Program-made: the position numbers and the translations under genes
In this document: positions 39,631 through 48,989 of the stretch, in pieces
How positions within the stretch are numbered: the first letter of the stretch is position 1
How the letters are laid out: every line of letters begins with the position of its first letter
Source: Nanobdellota archaeon
GTDB taxonomy: Archaea; Nanoarchaeota; Nanoarchaeia; Woesearchaeales; GW2011-AR9
Length of the DNA: 55,573 nt
Assembly: GCA_002687775.1 (NCBI GenBank)
Contig: NZBF01000005.1
Span: forward strand, 1-55,573
Reading direction: 5' to 3'
The notes under the pieces: model-generated
What the model saw: the letters and a program-made list of their open reading frames with translations, nothing else
What the model was told of the DNA's origin: nothing
Database searches by the model: none

Positions 39631-41316
39631 TCATTTCTTTTTCTTCTTATGCAGTAACCATGCCAAGAAGAGAATGATTACAATTCCTGGCACAACGAAG
39701 AGCATTGGAGATATGTCCAATGACTTCTTCTCAACTACAGCCACTGCCTCAAGTTCAGGAGCACGAGCTGCTGCAGGCGTCGGTATACCAACTTCTCGAA
39801 CAGTCCCAGCAACATCTACTGCTGCCTGTGCTTGACCTTCTAAGACAGGCCTGCTACCCACAATTGCAGGACCACAATTAATACCAGCAAGTCCCAAATC
39901 ATTTAATTCAAAACAATTCAATAGAGCATTACAATAAGGAGAAGGATTTTTACCAGAGAAAGAAAAACCAGGTTCAACATACGCCGAAGGCAATACAACC
40001 ATGCCACGGAACAATTGTCCCCTTTGTCGCTGATGTGCATCAACAAGAGTCCCACAAGTAATAGATTTGCTCAGTGTATTAAACGTATTACCATCGGTAA
40101 ACTTAACTGCTAAATCATGTCCACGCGTATTTTCACATTGAACCCTACTTTGAGTAATCGTAGCTTTTTGCCCAGTTTTCCCAATAACATAAGACACGCT
40201 GCCAACATCAGATTCTACCTGCACACACAGATTTAATGAAGAAAGTAAAGGAAAAAATTCACTTCTTCCAAGAGACTGTTGTAAAGTATCAAGAACCAAA
40301 GTACCAAGTTCATTGGAAGAAGACAAATCACCAAAAGCGATGGCGTGTCCTGCTAGTACTCCCGTTTTCTGCAGAACAATAAAAAATCCAAGTAACACCA
40401 CAACGCCAATAATCATAATGAGCATCATCTTTTTTGGGTTTGCAGCTTGTGCAGGCGGTACACTTTGTGCAACTTGCCGACTTGGCTGCTTTGCTGCAAC
40501 TTGTTTTTGAGCAGCACTAACGGAAACCGCTGGTTTTTTTGTAGCAGTTTTGTTTTTGTACGCTTTGTAATTGCTCATCTTTACTCTATGATGTGCAGCT
40601 ATAATTTCCTCGCTACTCCACCCTATTTTTAATAACTTCTTTTTGATATCTTCCAATGAAACGCCTTTTCGAATATGATAATTAATGTAATGATGTAACT
40701 GATTTTGCCTTGTAGAAATTTCTTTCTTCCGCATTATAACCATAATTATGATGGCAGCTGCTAATAATCCAATAATAACCATCCATATGTTCCTTCTAAA
40801 AGCAGCAGCTTCTTTTTCCTCAACAAGCAATTGTTCAACTTCCACCAACCTGGAATCAGTTGATTGTTGTAATGCTGCTAATCCAGAATTAATTTCTGAT
40901 TTAAGCGCAGTTTCAACACCGGCCACATTTGCTTTGACTGAAGCTATTTCAGTTTCCACGCTGGACAATCCCTTCTTTGTTTCAGCTTTTTGCTGTTCAA
41001 GTGCAGCCGCTGTTTGCGCAGCACTTTGTTCAAGTGCAGCTTGTGTTTCCGCGGCCTGTGCTGCTACTGCTGCTTGAGTTTCCTCTTGACTTTTGATAAG
41101 GTCCTGAGAACTTACTTTTTTGCAAATACCTGAAACACAAGTATAATCAGTAGTAAAGCTTGCCCAACAATCTGGATCAATCGAGCAACCAAACCCTGGA
41201 TCCGCAACAGGAATTGGAAAATCTTCCTCTACTACTTCTTCTCCCACGGCAAAAGCTAGAATAGACAAACATAGTAAGGAAATTACTACTGAAATCACCT
41301 GCTTTTTCTTGTACAC
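39631..41316 (-). CDS. Large membrane protein with coiled coil and extracellular C-domain
   Basis: The product of about 561 residues has an N-terminal signal or membrane segment (VVISLLCLSILAFAVG), a short cysteine motif (CSIDPDCWASFTTDYTC) and an Ala/Gln/Glu-rich coiled coil. Further on are a membrane helix (NIWMVIIGLLAAAIIIMVI), a helical repeat with GVSLEDIKKKLLKIGWSSEE common in archaeal membrane proteins, a third helix (MMLIMIIGVVVLLGFFIVL), an extracellular domain with several cysteines and a C-terminal anchor. GTG 41316 is chosen because a TATA box (41341-41349) lies 25 bp upstream; a longer frame to 41373 would read through it. No family is recognised. Confidence 0.7.
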   Translation of the reverse strand: MYKKKQVISVVISLLCLSILAFAVGEEVVEEDFPIPVADPGFGCSIDPDCWASFTTDYTCVSGICKKVSSQDLIKSQEETQAAVAAQAAETQAALEQSAAQTAAALEQQKAETKKGLSSVETEIASVKANVAGVETALKSEINSGLAALQQSTDSRLVEVEQLLVEEKEAAAFRRNIWMVIIGLLAAAIIIMVIMRKKEISTRQNQLHHYINYHIRKGVSLEDIKKKLLKIGWSSEEIIAAHHRVKMSNYKAYKNKTATKKPAVSVSAAQKQVAAKQPSRQVAQSVPPAQAANPKKMMLIMIIGVVVLLGFFIVLQKTGVLAGHAIAFGDLSSSNELGTLVLDTLQQSLGRSEFFPLLSSLNLCVQVESDVGSVSYVIGKTGQKATITQSRVQCENTRGHDLAVKFTDGNTFNTLSKSITCGTLVDAHQRQRGQLFRGMVVLPSAYVEPGFSFSGKNPSPYCNALLNCFELNDLGLAGINCGPAIVGSRPVLEGQAQAAVDVAGTVREVGIPTPAAARAPELEAVAVVEKKSLDISPMLFVVPGIVIILFLAWLLHKKKKK

Positions 41317-41423
41317 TTTGTTAGAGTTAATTTTTTTCAGTATATATATGTTCTGTTTTCGCGACCACAACATTTAACTCAAACACAAGAAATATTTATA
41401 TAGCACAACATATTTGTAGCCAC

Positions 41424-41999
41424 ATGAAAAAAGGTGTCATCATCACATTGTTATTTGCTTCAATGTTTATTCTTGCTGCCTGTAGTGGAAAACCACTGGC
41501 TGGTAAAGCTGTTGCAACGCCAGTTGCAGATTGTCAGAAAATTGAAGAAACACATGTTCTTGCGGTACAGTTTAATCCTAATGATGATTGGATTCCATAT
41601 GAAGATGAATGCACAGGGAACATTTTGAAAAAAGGCATTTGTGATACGTCTTCCAGTGGAAGAAAAGAAATCAAAAGAGAATCTGTTAATTGTGAATGGG
41701 GATGCGAAAAAGCTACATGTCTTCCGGAACCAGAACCAGTTGATGTTCCTGGATGTATTGATGGTGAAGCAGATAATTTCAACGCTTTAGCAACTGTTGA
41801 TGATGGTTCATGCACATATGCACCGGAATGTACACCTGATGATCCAGAATTCTGTCAAAATCAAGCTGCGTGCGAAGATGCTGGATTACATTGGTGGAGT
41901 GATGATACTTGTTTAGATAGACCAGAACCAGAAGATGTTCCTCAACCGGAAGAAGAAGCACCAGTTGAAGAAGTTCCTCCCGAGGAAGATAACCCGTAA
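41424..41999 (+). CDS. Lipoprotein with a calcium-loop-like cysteine repeat
   Basis: The 191-residue protein has lipobox LAAC (Cys20), a mature domain with four cysteines around residues 60-95, and a motif GCIDGEADNFNALATVDDGS followed by CTY, which matches the GCxDxxAxNYxxxATxDDGSC repeat of many exported proteins. A second cysteine segment and a Pro/Glu-rich tail follow. It is anchored on the cell surface and is divergent from the large membrane protein gene; shared function is possible. Confidence 0.75.
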   Translation: MKKGVIITLLFASMFILAACSGKPLAGKAVATPVADCQKIEETHVLAVQFNPNDDWIPYEDECTGNILKKGICDTSSSGRKEIKRESVNCEWGCEKATCLPEPEPVDVPGCIDGEADNFNALATVDDGSCTYAPECTPDDPEFCQNQAACEDAGLHWWSDDTCLDRPEPEDVPQPEEEAPVEEVPPEEDNP

Positions 42000-42031
42000 G
42001 CCTTAAATACCATTCTGTCTTTTCTTGATGT

Positions 42032-43300
42032 ATGTTAGATATAAAGTTATTACGGGAAAATGCAAAGGTTGTGAAAGCTTCCCAAAAGAAGAAAGAAAAA
42101 CCCATTGGTATAGTGGACGATGTTCTTGTTCTAGATAATAAATGGAAAAAAGAGTTGCAGAAAGTTGAACAACTTAAGAGATTAAGAAATACTGTTTCTC
42201 AAGAAATTAATGTACTAAAGAAAGCAGGAAAAAGTGGCAAAGAGAAAATCAAAGAAATGAAGAAAGTTGCTGCTGATATCAGAAAGAAAGAAGAAAAAGC
42301 AAACAAAATATTGGAAAAAAGAAACGAAGAATTAGAGAAGATTCATAATGTCATGCACAAAAGTGTTCCAAAGGGAAAGGATGATTCTGATAATATTGAA
42401 TTAAAAAAGAAAGGAAAAAAACCATCGTTCAATTTCCCTATAAAAAACCATGTTGAATTATGTGAAAAACTTGGTTTAGCAGATTTTGATAGTTCTGCAA
42501 AAACATCTGGTAATGGGTTCTATTTCCTTAAGAATGGATTGGCATTACTGAATCAGGCGTTAATTAGGTTCGCAGTTGATTTCATGCATGGGAAAGAATA
42601 TGAGTACATTGAACCGCCGTTATTGATTAATAAAGATGTGCTTGGAGCTGCTATTAACACTGAAGAGTTTGCAAATACCATCTACTCTATTGAAAACGAA
42701 GATTTAGCATTAATTGGAACCAGTGAACATGCATTATTAGGTGTTCATGCAAATGAAGCGCTTCCCGAGAATGATTTGCCTAAGCGATACTTTTCTTATT
42801 CCATGTGTTTTCGTAAAGAGATAGGTGCCCACGGCATTAATGAGAAAGGTTTGTGGAGAACGCATCAATTTAACAAAGTGGAACAGTTTGTATTTTGTAA
42901 ACCTGAAAATAGCCACAAGTACTTTGACGAATTGTTGAAAAACTCTGAAGAATTGCTTGCTGCACTTGGATTACCATACAGAGTTATTGAAATTTGTTCA
43001 GGAGATTTAAGTGCATGGAAACATAGAAGTTATGATGTTGAGGTATGGAGACCTACAACTCAAAGTTATGGTGAAATCATGTCATTAAGTAACTGTACAG
43101 ATTACCAAGCAAGGAAGTTAAACATTCGATTAGTTCGTAACAGCGGACAGAGAGAAATTGTTCACACATTAAATAATACTGCCATAGCAACATCTCGTAT
43201 CATGGTCGCCATTCTTGAAAACTTCCAAACTAAACAAGGTACGGTAAAAATACCTAAAGTACTTTGGCCCTATATGAATGGTATTACTGAATTGAAATAG
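42032..43300 (+). CDS. serS: Seryl-tRNA synthetase
   Basis: The 422-residue class II synthetase has the N-terminal long coiled-coil arm (about residues 30-115) that grips the variable arm of tRNA-Ser, and motif 2 (FSYSMCFRKEIGAHG, then LWRTHQFNKVEQFVF). Near the C-terminus is motif 3 with TAIATSRIMVAILENFQ, whose arginine contacts ATP. It is of the common type, not the rare methanogenic form. Its C-terminal WPYMNGIT is typical. Confidence 0.97.
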   Translation: MLDIKLLRENAKVVKASQKKKEKPIGIVDDVLVLDNKWKKELQKVEQLKRLRNTVSQEINVLKKAGKSGKEKIKEMKKVAADIRKKEEKANKILEKRNEELEKIHNVMHKSVPKGKDDSDNIELKKKGKKPSFNFPIKNHVELCEKLGLADFDSSAKTSGNGFYFLKNGLALLNQALIRFAVDFMHGKEYEYIEPPLLINKDVLGAAINTEEFANTIYSIENEDLALIGTSEHALLGVHANEALPENDLPKRYFSYSMCFRKEIGAHGINEKGLWRTHQFNKVEQFVFCKPENSHKYFDELLKNSEELLAALGLPYRVIEICSGDLSAWKHRSYDVEVWRPTTQSYGEIMSLSNCTDYQARKLNIRLVRNSGQREIVHTLNNTAIATSRIMVAILENFQTKQGTVKIPKVLWPYMNGITELK

Positions 43301-43355
43301 AAATTCTTTTAAAGAACTATTACAAAAACGTTATAGAGGTGGTAGCGAGGATACT

Positions 43356-44069
43356 ATGGAAGTATGCACAGCAGATACCATCGCAAGAGCGCTTGAATTA
43401 GGAGCAAAGGAAAAAATTCCTGCATCAATGCCTCAATTACTTGAACAGTTAGTTAAGAGTGGTTGGCATGGGGGACAATATACAACACTTTCTGAAGAAA
43501 TTTCTGGTCATGGAACATTTAGAAATGAAACCAACGATTGGGTTATCACAACACACGGTGAGGGATGGTTCACATCATTAAGTGATGGACCTAAAAGAAT
43601 ACGGGAAGCCGTTAAAAAGAAACTTACACGATATAGAGGAGGAAAAGTAACTAAAAAAGTATTTAACGGTATGTTAAATGGATCTTTGGAAATTCCAATT
43701 TTCACGTATGACGAATTTCTTGAAGAATCTGATGATGACCATTTCCTCAGAAATTATTCAATGTTTTCAGTTGTTCGAACACTTGAACAAGCACGTCTAA
43801 CACATTCAAATTTTCATCATATAAATTCTCTTGAGAACGATTCTCAAGTTATTGTTTATGCTGGAGGAAAGGAACGCGCAAGAAGGTATCTTGATTCCAC
43901 CACTAGGTTAAACGGAGAGAACAAAATAGGTGTTTGGAACCCATTCAACGGTAAAAAGTTTTCAACAAAGCAAGCACAAGGTCACATTTTATTTGTGGGA
44001 GATTATATTTTTGGATTGATTGGAGATCTATCTTTGGAATACTTTGGTAAATTTGTAAGTATCTCCTAA
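43356..44069 (+). CDS. Hypothetical protein, 237 residues
   Basis: This soluble protein has a helical start, a Gly-rich beta region (GWHGGQYTTLSEEISGHGTF), a basic helix (RIREAVKKKLTRYRGGKVTKK) and a C-terminal strand-rich part (GHILFVGDYIFGLIGDL). A GAGGTGG Shine-Dalgarno-like sequence lies about 15-20 bp before the ATG. No family is recognised. It sits between serS and the Orc1/Cdc6 gene on the same strand. Confidence 0.65.
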   Translation: MEVCTADTIARALELGAKEKIPASMPQLLEQLVKSGWHGGQYTTLSEEISGHGTFRNETNDWVITTHGEGWFTSLSDGPKRIREAVKKKLTRYRGGKVTKKVFNGMLNGSLEIPIFTYDEFLEESDDDHFLRNYSMFSVVRTLEQARLTHSNFHHINSLENDSQVIVYAGGKERARRYLDSTTRLNGENKIGVWNPFNGKKFSTKQAQGHILFVGDYIFGLIGDLSLEYFGKFVSIS

Positions 44070-44110
44070 GCATACATAATTAATATAAACAATTAGCTTA
44101 TCAACTTCCC

Positions 44111-45172
44111 ATGTCACTCTTCGATGATATGTTAAGTTCAAACGAATCTGTTTTTAGAGATACCGTTGCGCTGGATTTTGATTATCAACCAAAAATCATT
44201 AAATATCGAGAGAATGAGCAAAGACGATTCGCATTAGCCATTAAACCAATGCTTCAAAATTCAACTGGGCGTAACCTATTTATTTACGGACCACCAGGAG
44301 TAGGAAAAACGACTGCCTGCAGACATGTCTTGAAAGAATTGGAAGAAGAAGCAGATGCTGACATTATTCCCATTTATATCAATTGTTGGAAGGAAAATAC
44401 CACCTTCAAAATTTTCACTAGAATTTGTCAACAGTTAGGATTATCTTTCCTGCAGAACAAACGTACTGGTGAATTGTTTGACATGATTAAAAAGAGAATT
44501 AACAAATATAGCGCAGTCTTTGTGTTTGATGAAGTTGACAAAATTGAAGACCATGATTTTCTCTATTCCATTTTGGAAGACATCTACCGGAAAAGTATTT
44601 TCATGATTACCAATTATCAAAATTGTTTTTCACAGTTTGATGATAGGATACGTTCTCGGCTAGCACCTGAATTTATTGATTTCAAATCTTATGAACAGAA
44701 TGAAGTCGCAGGAATTTTAAGGGAACGAAGAAATTATGCATTCCAATCGGAAGCATGGAGTGAAGCAGCTTTTTCTAAAATTGTTGAGAAAGCTTCACGA
44801 ATTGGTGATGTACGATTAGGATTATATTTAATGCGTGAATCTGGATTAATAGCTGAGGAGGGGAATGTACGATTAATTTCGGAGGATCATGTTGAAACTG
44901 CCATTAGCCGCGCAGACACATTTCAAAAAAAAAATAAAGAAGAATTAGACGATTTATCAAAAAACGTGTTAGCTTTAGTCAAGAACAATACTGGCGAGAA
45001 AATAGGCGATTTGTTCAACGAATACGTGGAAAAATATGGAGAAACGTCCTATAAGACATTCCAACGGAAGATTGCAAAACTGCAAGAAAATGGTTTTATT
45101 TCAACTGAGAAAGTGCAAGGTAGTGAAGGAAATACTACTATAGTGAATGATAAGAAGTTGACTGAATATTAA
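44111..45172 (+). CDS. cdc6: Orc1/Cdc6 replication initiator
   Basis: The 353-residue AAA+ ATPase has Walker A YGPPGVGKTT (about 58-67), Walker B VFDEVDKI, sensor region NYQNCFSQFDDRIRSRL, sensor 2 (RIGDVRLGLYLMRE) and a C-terminal winged helix (KTFQRKIAKLQENGF). Archaeal Orc1/Cdc6 binds origin recognition boxes and loads MCM. Origins usually lie next to this gene, but the 41-bp upstream gap and neighbouring gaps show no obvious origin boxes, so the origin may be elsewhere or use another sequence. Confidence 0.95.
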   Translation: MSLFDDMLSSNESVFRDTVALDFDYQPKIIKYRENEQRRFALAIKPMLQNSTGRNLFIYGPPGVGKTTACRHVLKELEEEADADIIPIYINCWKENTTFKIFTRICQQLGLSFLQNKRTGELFDMIKKRINKYSAVFVFDEVDKIEDHDFLYSILEDIYRKSIFMITNYQNCFSQFDDRIRSRLAPEFIDFKSYEQNEVAGILRERRNYAFQSEAWSEAAFSKIVEKASRIGDVRLGLYLMRESGLIAEEGNVRLISEDHVETAISRADTFQKKNKEELDDLSKNVLALVKNNTGEKIGDLFNEYVEKYGETSYKTFQRKIAKLQENGFISTEKVQGSEGNTTIVNDKKLTEY

Positions 45173-45576
45173 ACCAAATAAACAACAACAGCAACAATCA
45201 ATCCAAGTAAACTACCAAAAAATACTTGCAAAGGTGTGTGACCCATGGCGAAATGTTTCTTGACAGGCAATTTTAATTTCTTAACTATCTGATTAATAAC
45301 TAATCCTTCCTCACCAACAGATCTGCGTACACCAAACGCGTCACGTAAGACAATAAAAGCCAACACTAAACTTACTGCAAAAGATGTTGAAGCACCTTCC
45401 ATTAAATACACAATCGTAGCCAAAGATACAACAAACGCTGAGTGTGATGATGGCATGCCGCCGGAAACAATTAAATCATGCCACGCCAAATCTTTATGTT
45501 TCATCCAAAAGATGAACACTTTAAGCAATTGCGCACTTAACCCAGCTAATAATACTGCCAATAGTATCTTTGTCAT
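45169..45576 (-). CDS. DUF212 (divergent PAP2-like) membrane phosphatase
   Basis: The 135-residue membrane protein matches the DUF212 family of divergent PAP2 proteins: SGGMPSSHSAFVVSLATIVY (phosphatase motif with Ser-His) and a second histidine in FAMGHTPLQVFFGSLLG. PAP2 enzymes remove phosphate from lipids such as isoprenyl or phosphatidyl phosphates; the divergent group is uncharacterised. It overlaps the Orc1/Cdc6 gene by 4 bp at the 3' ends. Confidence 0.88.
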   Translation of the reverse strand: MTKILLAVLLAGLSAQLLKVFIFWMKHKDLAWHDLIVSGGMPSSHSAFVVSLATIVYLMEGASTSFAVSLVLAFIVLRDAFGVRRSVGEEGLVINQIVKKLKLPVKKHFAMGHTPLQVFFGSLLGLIVAVVVYLV

Positions 45577-45638
45577 AAGTAAAGAATAATTTCAAAGTTT
45601 ATAAAAATATTTATTAACACCTAATTCTTTCTTTAACT

Positions 45639-46355
45639 ATGAAGCATAAACATCATGTATGGAGTTATGTTATTCTTGTTAGTATTTTGGCTGCCGTATT
45701 TGCTGCATCTTTCTTCATTCCTAGTATTAAAGAGCTAGCATCACCGGAAAATATAAGAAATACTCTTCTTGGCGCAGGAACATTAGGTATTTTCATTCTG
45801 ATAGGTTTAATCGCACTAAGCGTTCCTTTTCCTATCCCTAGTGGCCCTTTGGTTCTTGCTGGTGGATATGTCTATGGACTGATACCTGGAACAATATATG
45901 CGTTAATTGGAAATGTTCTTGGAGCTACTTTTTCCTTTTTCCTTATCCATAAATTTGGTAGACCTCTATTGGAAAAATTTGTTGATAAGAAACACATTAT
46001 CCACTTTGATCATTTGTTTAAGAAAAGAGGACCCTCAATTGCGATAATTTCCTATGTTCTTCCTCTATTCCCAAGCGATTCCATAAGTATGATTCTTGGA
46101 TTAACTCCCATAGGTTTTCCCACATTTCTAGCTGTACTGATAATGGGACATATCCCCCGTTACTTAATAATTAATTCCCTGGGACAAGACTTACATGCAG
46201 GATTTACATTGCAAACGTTTATCATTCTAGCAATTGCAATAGTGTTTTTACTCATCACCATATTCAGAGAACCTATTAAGAAATTCTTGTTCAAAGAATT
46301 GAAAGAAGTTGAACATGAAGTTGTTAAAGTTGAGAAGGAAATGAAACTCATTTAA
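45639..46355 (+). CDS. VTT/DedA-family membrane protein
   Basis: The 238-residue protein has the TVP38/TMEM64/DedA core: a re-entrant loop with FPIPSGPLVLAGGYVYGLIP, the GNVLGATFSFFLIHKFGRPL segment and a second VLPLFPSDSISMILGL. It also has GHIPRYLI and a C-terminal helix. Family members act in lipid scrambling and membrane homeostasis. It is followed in convergent orientation by an exonuclease/phosphatase gene with an 8-bp overlap and preceded by a divergent lipid-phosphatase-like gene. Confidence 0.88.
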   Translation: MKHKHHVWSYVILVSILAAVFAASFFIPSIKELASPENIRNTLLGAGTLGIFILIGLIALSVPFPIPSGPLVLAGGYVYGLIPGTIYALIGNVLGATFSFFLIHKFGRPLLEKFVDKKHIIHFDHLFKKRGPSIAIISYVLPLFPSDSISMILGLTPIGFPTFLAVLIMGHIPRYLIINSLGQDLHAGFTLQTFIILAIAIVFLLITIFREPIKKFLFKELKEVEHEVVKVEKEMKLI

Positions 46356-47115
46356 CATCAAACTCAACAAAAAGCGGTTTATGATCAGAGAATGGGAAAT
46401 TAAGCACTCGATATTTCTTGACTTTAATTCTGGGAGAAGTAAGCACATAATCTAACCGTCTTACTGGATGCCAAGTTGGTTGAGTCATTTTCAATGAATG
46501 TTTATTCAATCTTGATTTATCTTTTAAATGTGTTTTCTCCAATAATTCCTCAATTTCTTTAATTCCACCAAATGTATTGAAATCTCCCATGAGAATAACT
46601 GGATTTTTTATTTTGTTTACAACTTTAATAAGTTCCTTAATTTGTTTCGCACGGACCCATCCCCCCAAGGCCAAGTGAGCAAGCAATAACGTCACTTTCC
46701 TAGGACAACGAACCGTTGCATCAATAACAACTCGTTTGGTACCTTCATGGAATAAATGATATTTCACATCTTTTATATCATAACGTGAAATGATAGCATT
46801 CGCTTGTTTATTCAGGATAGGGACATAATGAAAAAATTGTAGCCAGCCACGGTGAGGATATTTGACTTTCTCAACAAAACTTTTCAACCCTAACTTTTTT
46901 TGAAAAAATTTTACCTCATCTTTTTTCGATCGAAAAGAACCAGTGTCAACTTCAACTAATGCCAAGATATCTGGATTTAATTTCTTTAAACGATCAACTA
47001 TTTTTTGATCTAAATTTTTTGGTGGGAAAATAATTTTCCAGAATTTCAAGTATTGATACCAATGGCCAGAGATTCCCTCACAATATTCAATGTTATAACA
47101 AACAAGTTTGACCAT
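46348..47115 (-). CDS. Endonuclease/exonuclease/phosphatase family protein
   Basis: The 255-residue protein follows the EEP fold: N-terminal VCYNIEYCEG, the metal-binding glutamate in DILALVEVDTGS, catalytic histidine (LLLAHLALGG), MGDFNTFGG and C-terminal SDHKPLFVEF. Family members cut nucleic acids or dephosphorylate lipids or CoA-like molecules; nothing here decides. It lies 30 bp downstream of the aIF2 gamma gene on the same strand. Confidence 0.9.
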   Translation of the reverse strand: MVKLVCYNIEYCEGISGHWYQYLKFWKIIFPPKNLDQKIVDRLKKLNPDILALVEVDTGSFRSKKDEVKFFQKKLGLKSFVEKVKYPHRGWLQFFHYVPILNKQANAIISRYDIKDVKYHLFHEGTKRVVIDATVRCPRKVTLLLAHLALGGWVRAKQIKELIKVVNKIKNPVILMGDFNTFGGIKEIEELLEKTHLKDKSRLNKHSLKMTQPTWHPVRRLDYVLTSPRIKVKKYRVLNFPFSDHKPLFVEFDVK

Positions 47116-47145
47116 AACTAAATGAAAGAATTAGAATATATAAAA

Positions 47146-48351
47146 CTATTTCAGAATACCATACCCAATCAATCTAAACCTATCACCTACTCTTCTGGAT
47201 ATTGTAATACGACTTCCTTTCTCTGCAGCAATGGGTTTCTTTAATGCGCAGGTTACATTCTTTTTAGATGGATCAGTTACTACACCTACAGTTGCAGCAG
47301 AATTGACATTCAACATAAGAATTTCATTCTTTGCCAACGGTTTAACGTCAACTTCTTCTTTCGTTCCTACCACCCTGTCAAGTAAACTTACCGTCATCGT
47401 GATGTCGTTCAACACTTCAGGTAACTTTCCAGGCATTCCAACTATCGATCCAGTCAATCTATCAGACTTCACAACAGAAGCATCTAATGTTGTTCCAAAC
47501 GCAACACTACCACCTGGAACTGCTTCATCTACCGGGGAATGACTTACCATGATGTTAGTTATTTTTGTTATCAACGGTTTCCATACTTTCTTATTCTTTT
47601 CTTCCACAACGTAACCGGGCCGAATTTCAACTTCCTGACCTACAGAAAATTTACCTTGTTTAATCGTTCCACCAAGAATTCCACCAACTAAATCTTTAGG
47701 TTTAGTTCCTGGTTTGTTAATGTCAAAACTTCGCGCTACTAATAATAATGGATCTTTCGTATCATCCCGTTTTGGAGTTGGGATTGCTTCCTGCGTAATT
47801 TCAATCAATTTGTCAATGTTAACATTTGCACGTGCACTGATAGGAATGATAGGAGCTTTTTCAAACGATGTTCCTTTGATAAATTTCTTTATCTGTTCAT
47901 AATTCTTAACTGCTTCCTCGTGAGAAACTAAATCAATTTTGTTTTGAATAATAACAATATTTTTGATACCACTTATTTCAAGTGCCATTAAATGTTCCCT
48001 CGTTTGTGGCTGTGGACACTTTTCATTAGCTGCAATTAGTAAAAATGCTCCGTCAATAATGGCTGCTCCACTGAGCATGGTTGCCATAAGCGATTCGTGA
48101 CCGGGTGCGTCAACTAATGAAATAGTCCTAGTAGCTTTCGCACCCTTCTTTTTTGCATCCACACCGTAAGAACCATCCGTATATTGATAGAACGTCGTAT
48201 CAGCATACCCTAATCTAATCGTAATTCCTTTCTTTAATTCTTCAGAATGTGTATCGGTCCATTTACCGGATAACCGTTCAGTAAGGGTTGTTTTACCGTG
48301 ATCTACGTGCCCCACAAGTCCAATGTTAATTTCAGGTAAGTTCTTTGCCAT
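47146..48351 (-). CDS. eif2g: Translation initiation factor aIF2, gamma subunit
   Basis: The 401-residue GTPase has P-loop GHVDHGKTTL (about 14-23), switch I SEELKKGITIRLGYAD, DAPGHESLM, NKID and the domain II/III beta barrels (KPGTKPKDLVGGILGGTI, NVNSAATVGVV). It carries initiator Met-tRNA to the ribosome with the alpha and beta subunits. The insert between switch I and DAPGH normally carries a four-cysteine zinc knuckle; here (residues about 55-83) it has no cysteine. The gene is in a run with EEP, Alba and eS17. Confidence 0.96.
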   Translation of the reverse strand: MAKNLPEINIGLVGHVDHGKTTLTERLSGKWTDTHSEELKKGITIRLGYADTTFYQYTDGSYGVDAKKKGAKATRTISLVDAPGHESLMATMLSGAAIIDGAFLLIAANEKCPQPQTREHLMALEISGIKNIVIIQNKIDLVSHEEAVKNYEQIKKFIKGTSFEKAPIIPISARANVNIDKLIEITQEAIPTPKRDDTKDPLLLVARSFDINKPGTKPKDLVGGILGGTIKQGKFSVGQEVEIRPGYVVEEKNKKVWKPLITKITNIMVSHSPVDEAVPGGSVAFGTTLDASVVKSDRLTGSIVGMPGKLPEVLNDITMTVSLLDRVVGTKEEVDVKPLAKNEILMLNVNSAATVGVVTDPSKKNVTCALKKPIAAEKGSRITISRRVGDRFRLIGYGILK

Positions 48352-48395
48352 TCAACTTGAATATCAGCGAGTTCTTTATAAAATTTGGGTAAGAA

Positions 48396-48671
48396 TTATT
48401 TTTTCTTGAGAGTTATCTCAATATTACTCACTCTCACTGTACGTCCTTCACGCGATTTAAACTCTTCACTGTCTATTATAATATTTTTTACTTCAACTGA
48501 TTCATCAAGAAAACGTTTCGCAGAAACTTCAGCAACGTCAACAGCACGGGAAATAAACCTACCACGAGCTTTGATGATAACTTCATCAAATCCTTTCGTA
48601 GTAAATTGCATGACTACGCCTGTAACATAGTTCATGAAAGGTCGATTTCCAATAAATACTGAGTTGTCCAT
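48396..48671 (-). CDS. albA: Chromatin/RNA-binding protein Alba
   Basis: The 91-residue protein matches Alba: VFIGNRPFMNYVTGVVMQF, EVIIKARGRFISRAVDVAEV and the C-terminal strand RVSNIEITLKKK. The residue normally acetylated in Sulfolobus (Lys16 region) is replaced here by a polar stretch without lysine. Alba dimers coat DNA and bind RNA. The ATG overlaps the eS17 stop by one base, so both are one transcript. Confidence 0.95.
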   Translation of the reverse strand: MDNSVFIGNRPFMNYVTGVVMQFTTKGFDEVIIKARGRFISRAVDVAEVSAKRFLDESVEVKNIIIDSEEFKSREGRTVRVSNIEITLKKK

Positions 48672-48856
48672 TACTCTTTCTTCTTCAATCGTGACATGTA
48701 ACCGGCAATCGTGTTTCGCAATTTCTTACTTCCAACTTTTGCAAACTCACTAACTTTAACTTTATTCTCTGAGAAATCTGATGTAAATTGGTCAGGGTAT
48801 ACACTAAGTAATTCCTTTGTTTTTCTTTTAATCAACTTGGTCTTAATCCTTCCCAT
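48671..48856 (-). CDS. rps17e: Ribosomal protein eS17
   Basis: The 61-residue protein has the eS17 opening MGRIKTKLIKRKTKELL, then FTSDFSENKVKVSEFAK and a helical end VGSKKLRNTIAGYMSRLKKK. It belongs to the archaeal/eukaryotic small subunit and has no bacterial counterpart. It heads the eS17-Alba-aIF2 gamma run. Confidence 0.95.
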   Translation of the reverse strand: MGRIKTKLIKRKTKELLSVYPDQFTSDFSENKVKVSEFAKVGSKKLRNTIAGYMSRLKKKE

Positions 48857-48939
48857 TTTAATGTCATTTCCCCACCTGTTTATAAATATTTTGTGAAAAT
48901 AAGTAGGATGGAAATAATATTTTCAACAACATGCATTCT

Positions 48940-48968
48940 CCAGTATACAAAAAAGTAACATTTATATA
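48940..48968 (+). promoter_or_regulatory. Promoter element shared with 38906-38936
   Basis: This is the second copy of CCAGTATACAAAA-N-AGTAACATTTATATA, differing by one base from the copy at 38906. It lies 22-50 bp upstream of ATG 48990, so its TATA part would give a leaderless message for the winged-helix-like gene there. Confidence 0.55.
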
Positions 48969-48989
48969 TTTATATACAAGACCCATCCA

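Noticed and set aside
44070..44110. Replication origin next to cdc6
   Set aside because: The 41-bp gap has no repeated or palindromic origin-box-like motif; nothing supports an origin call here.
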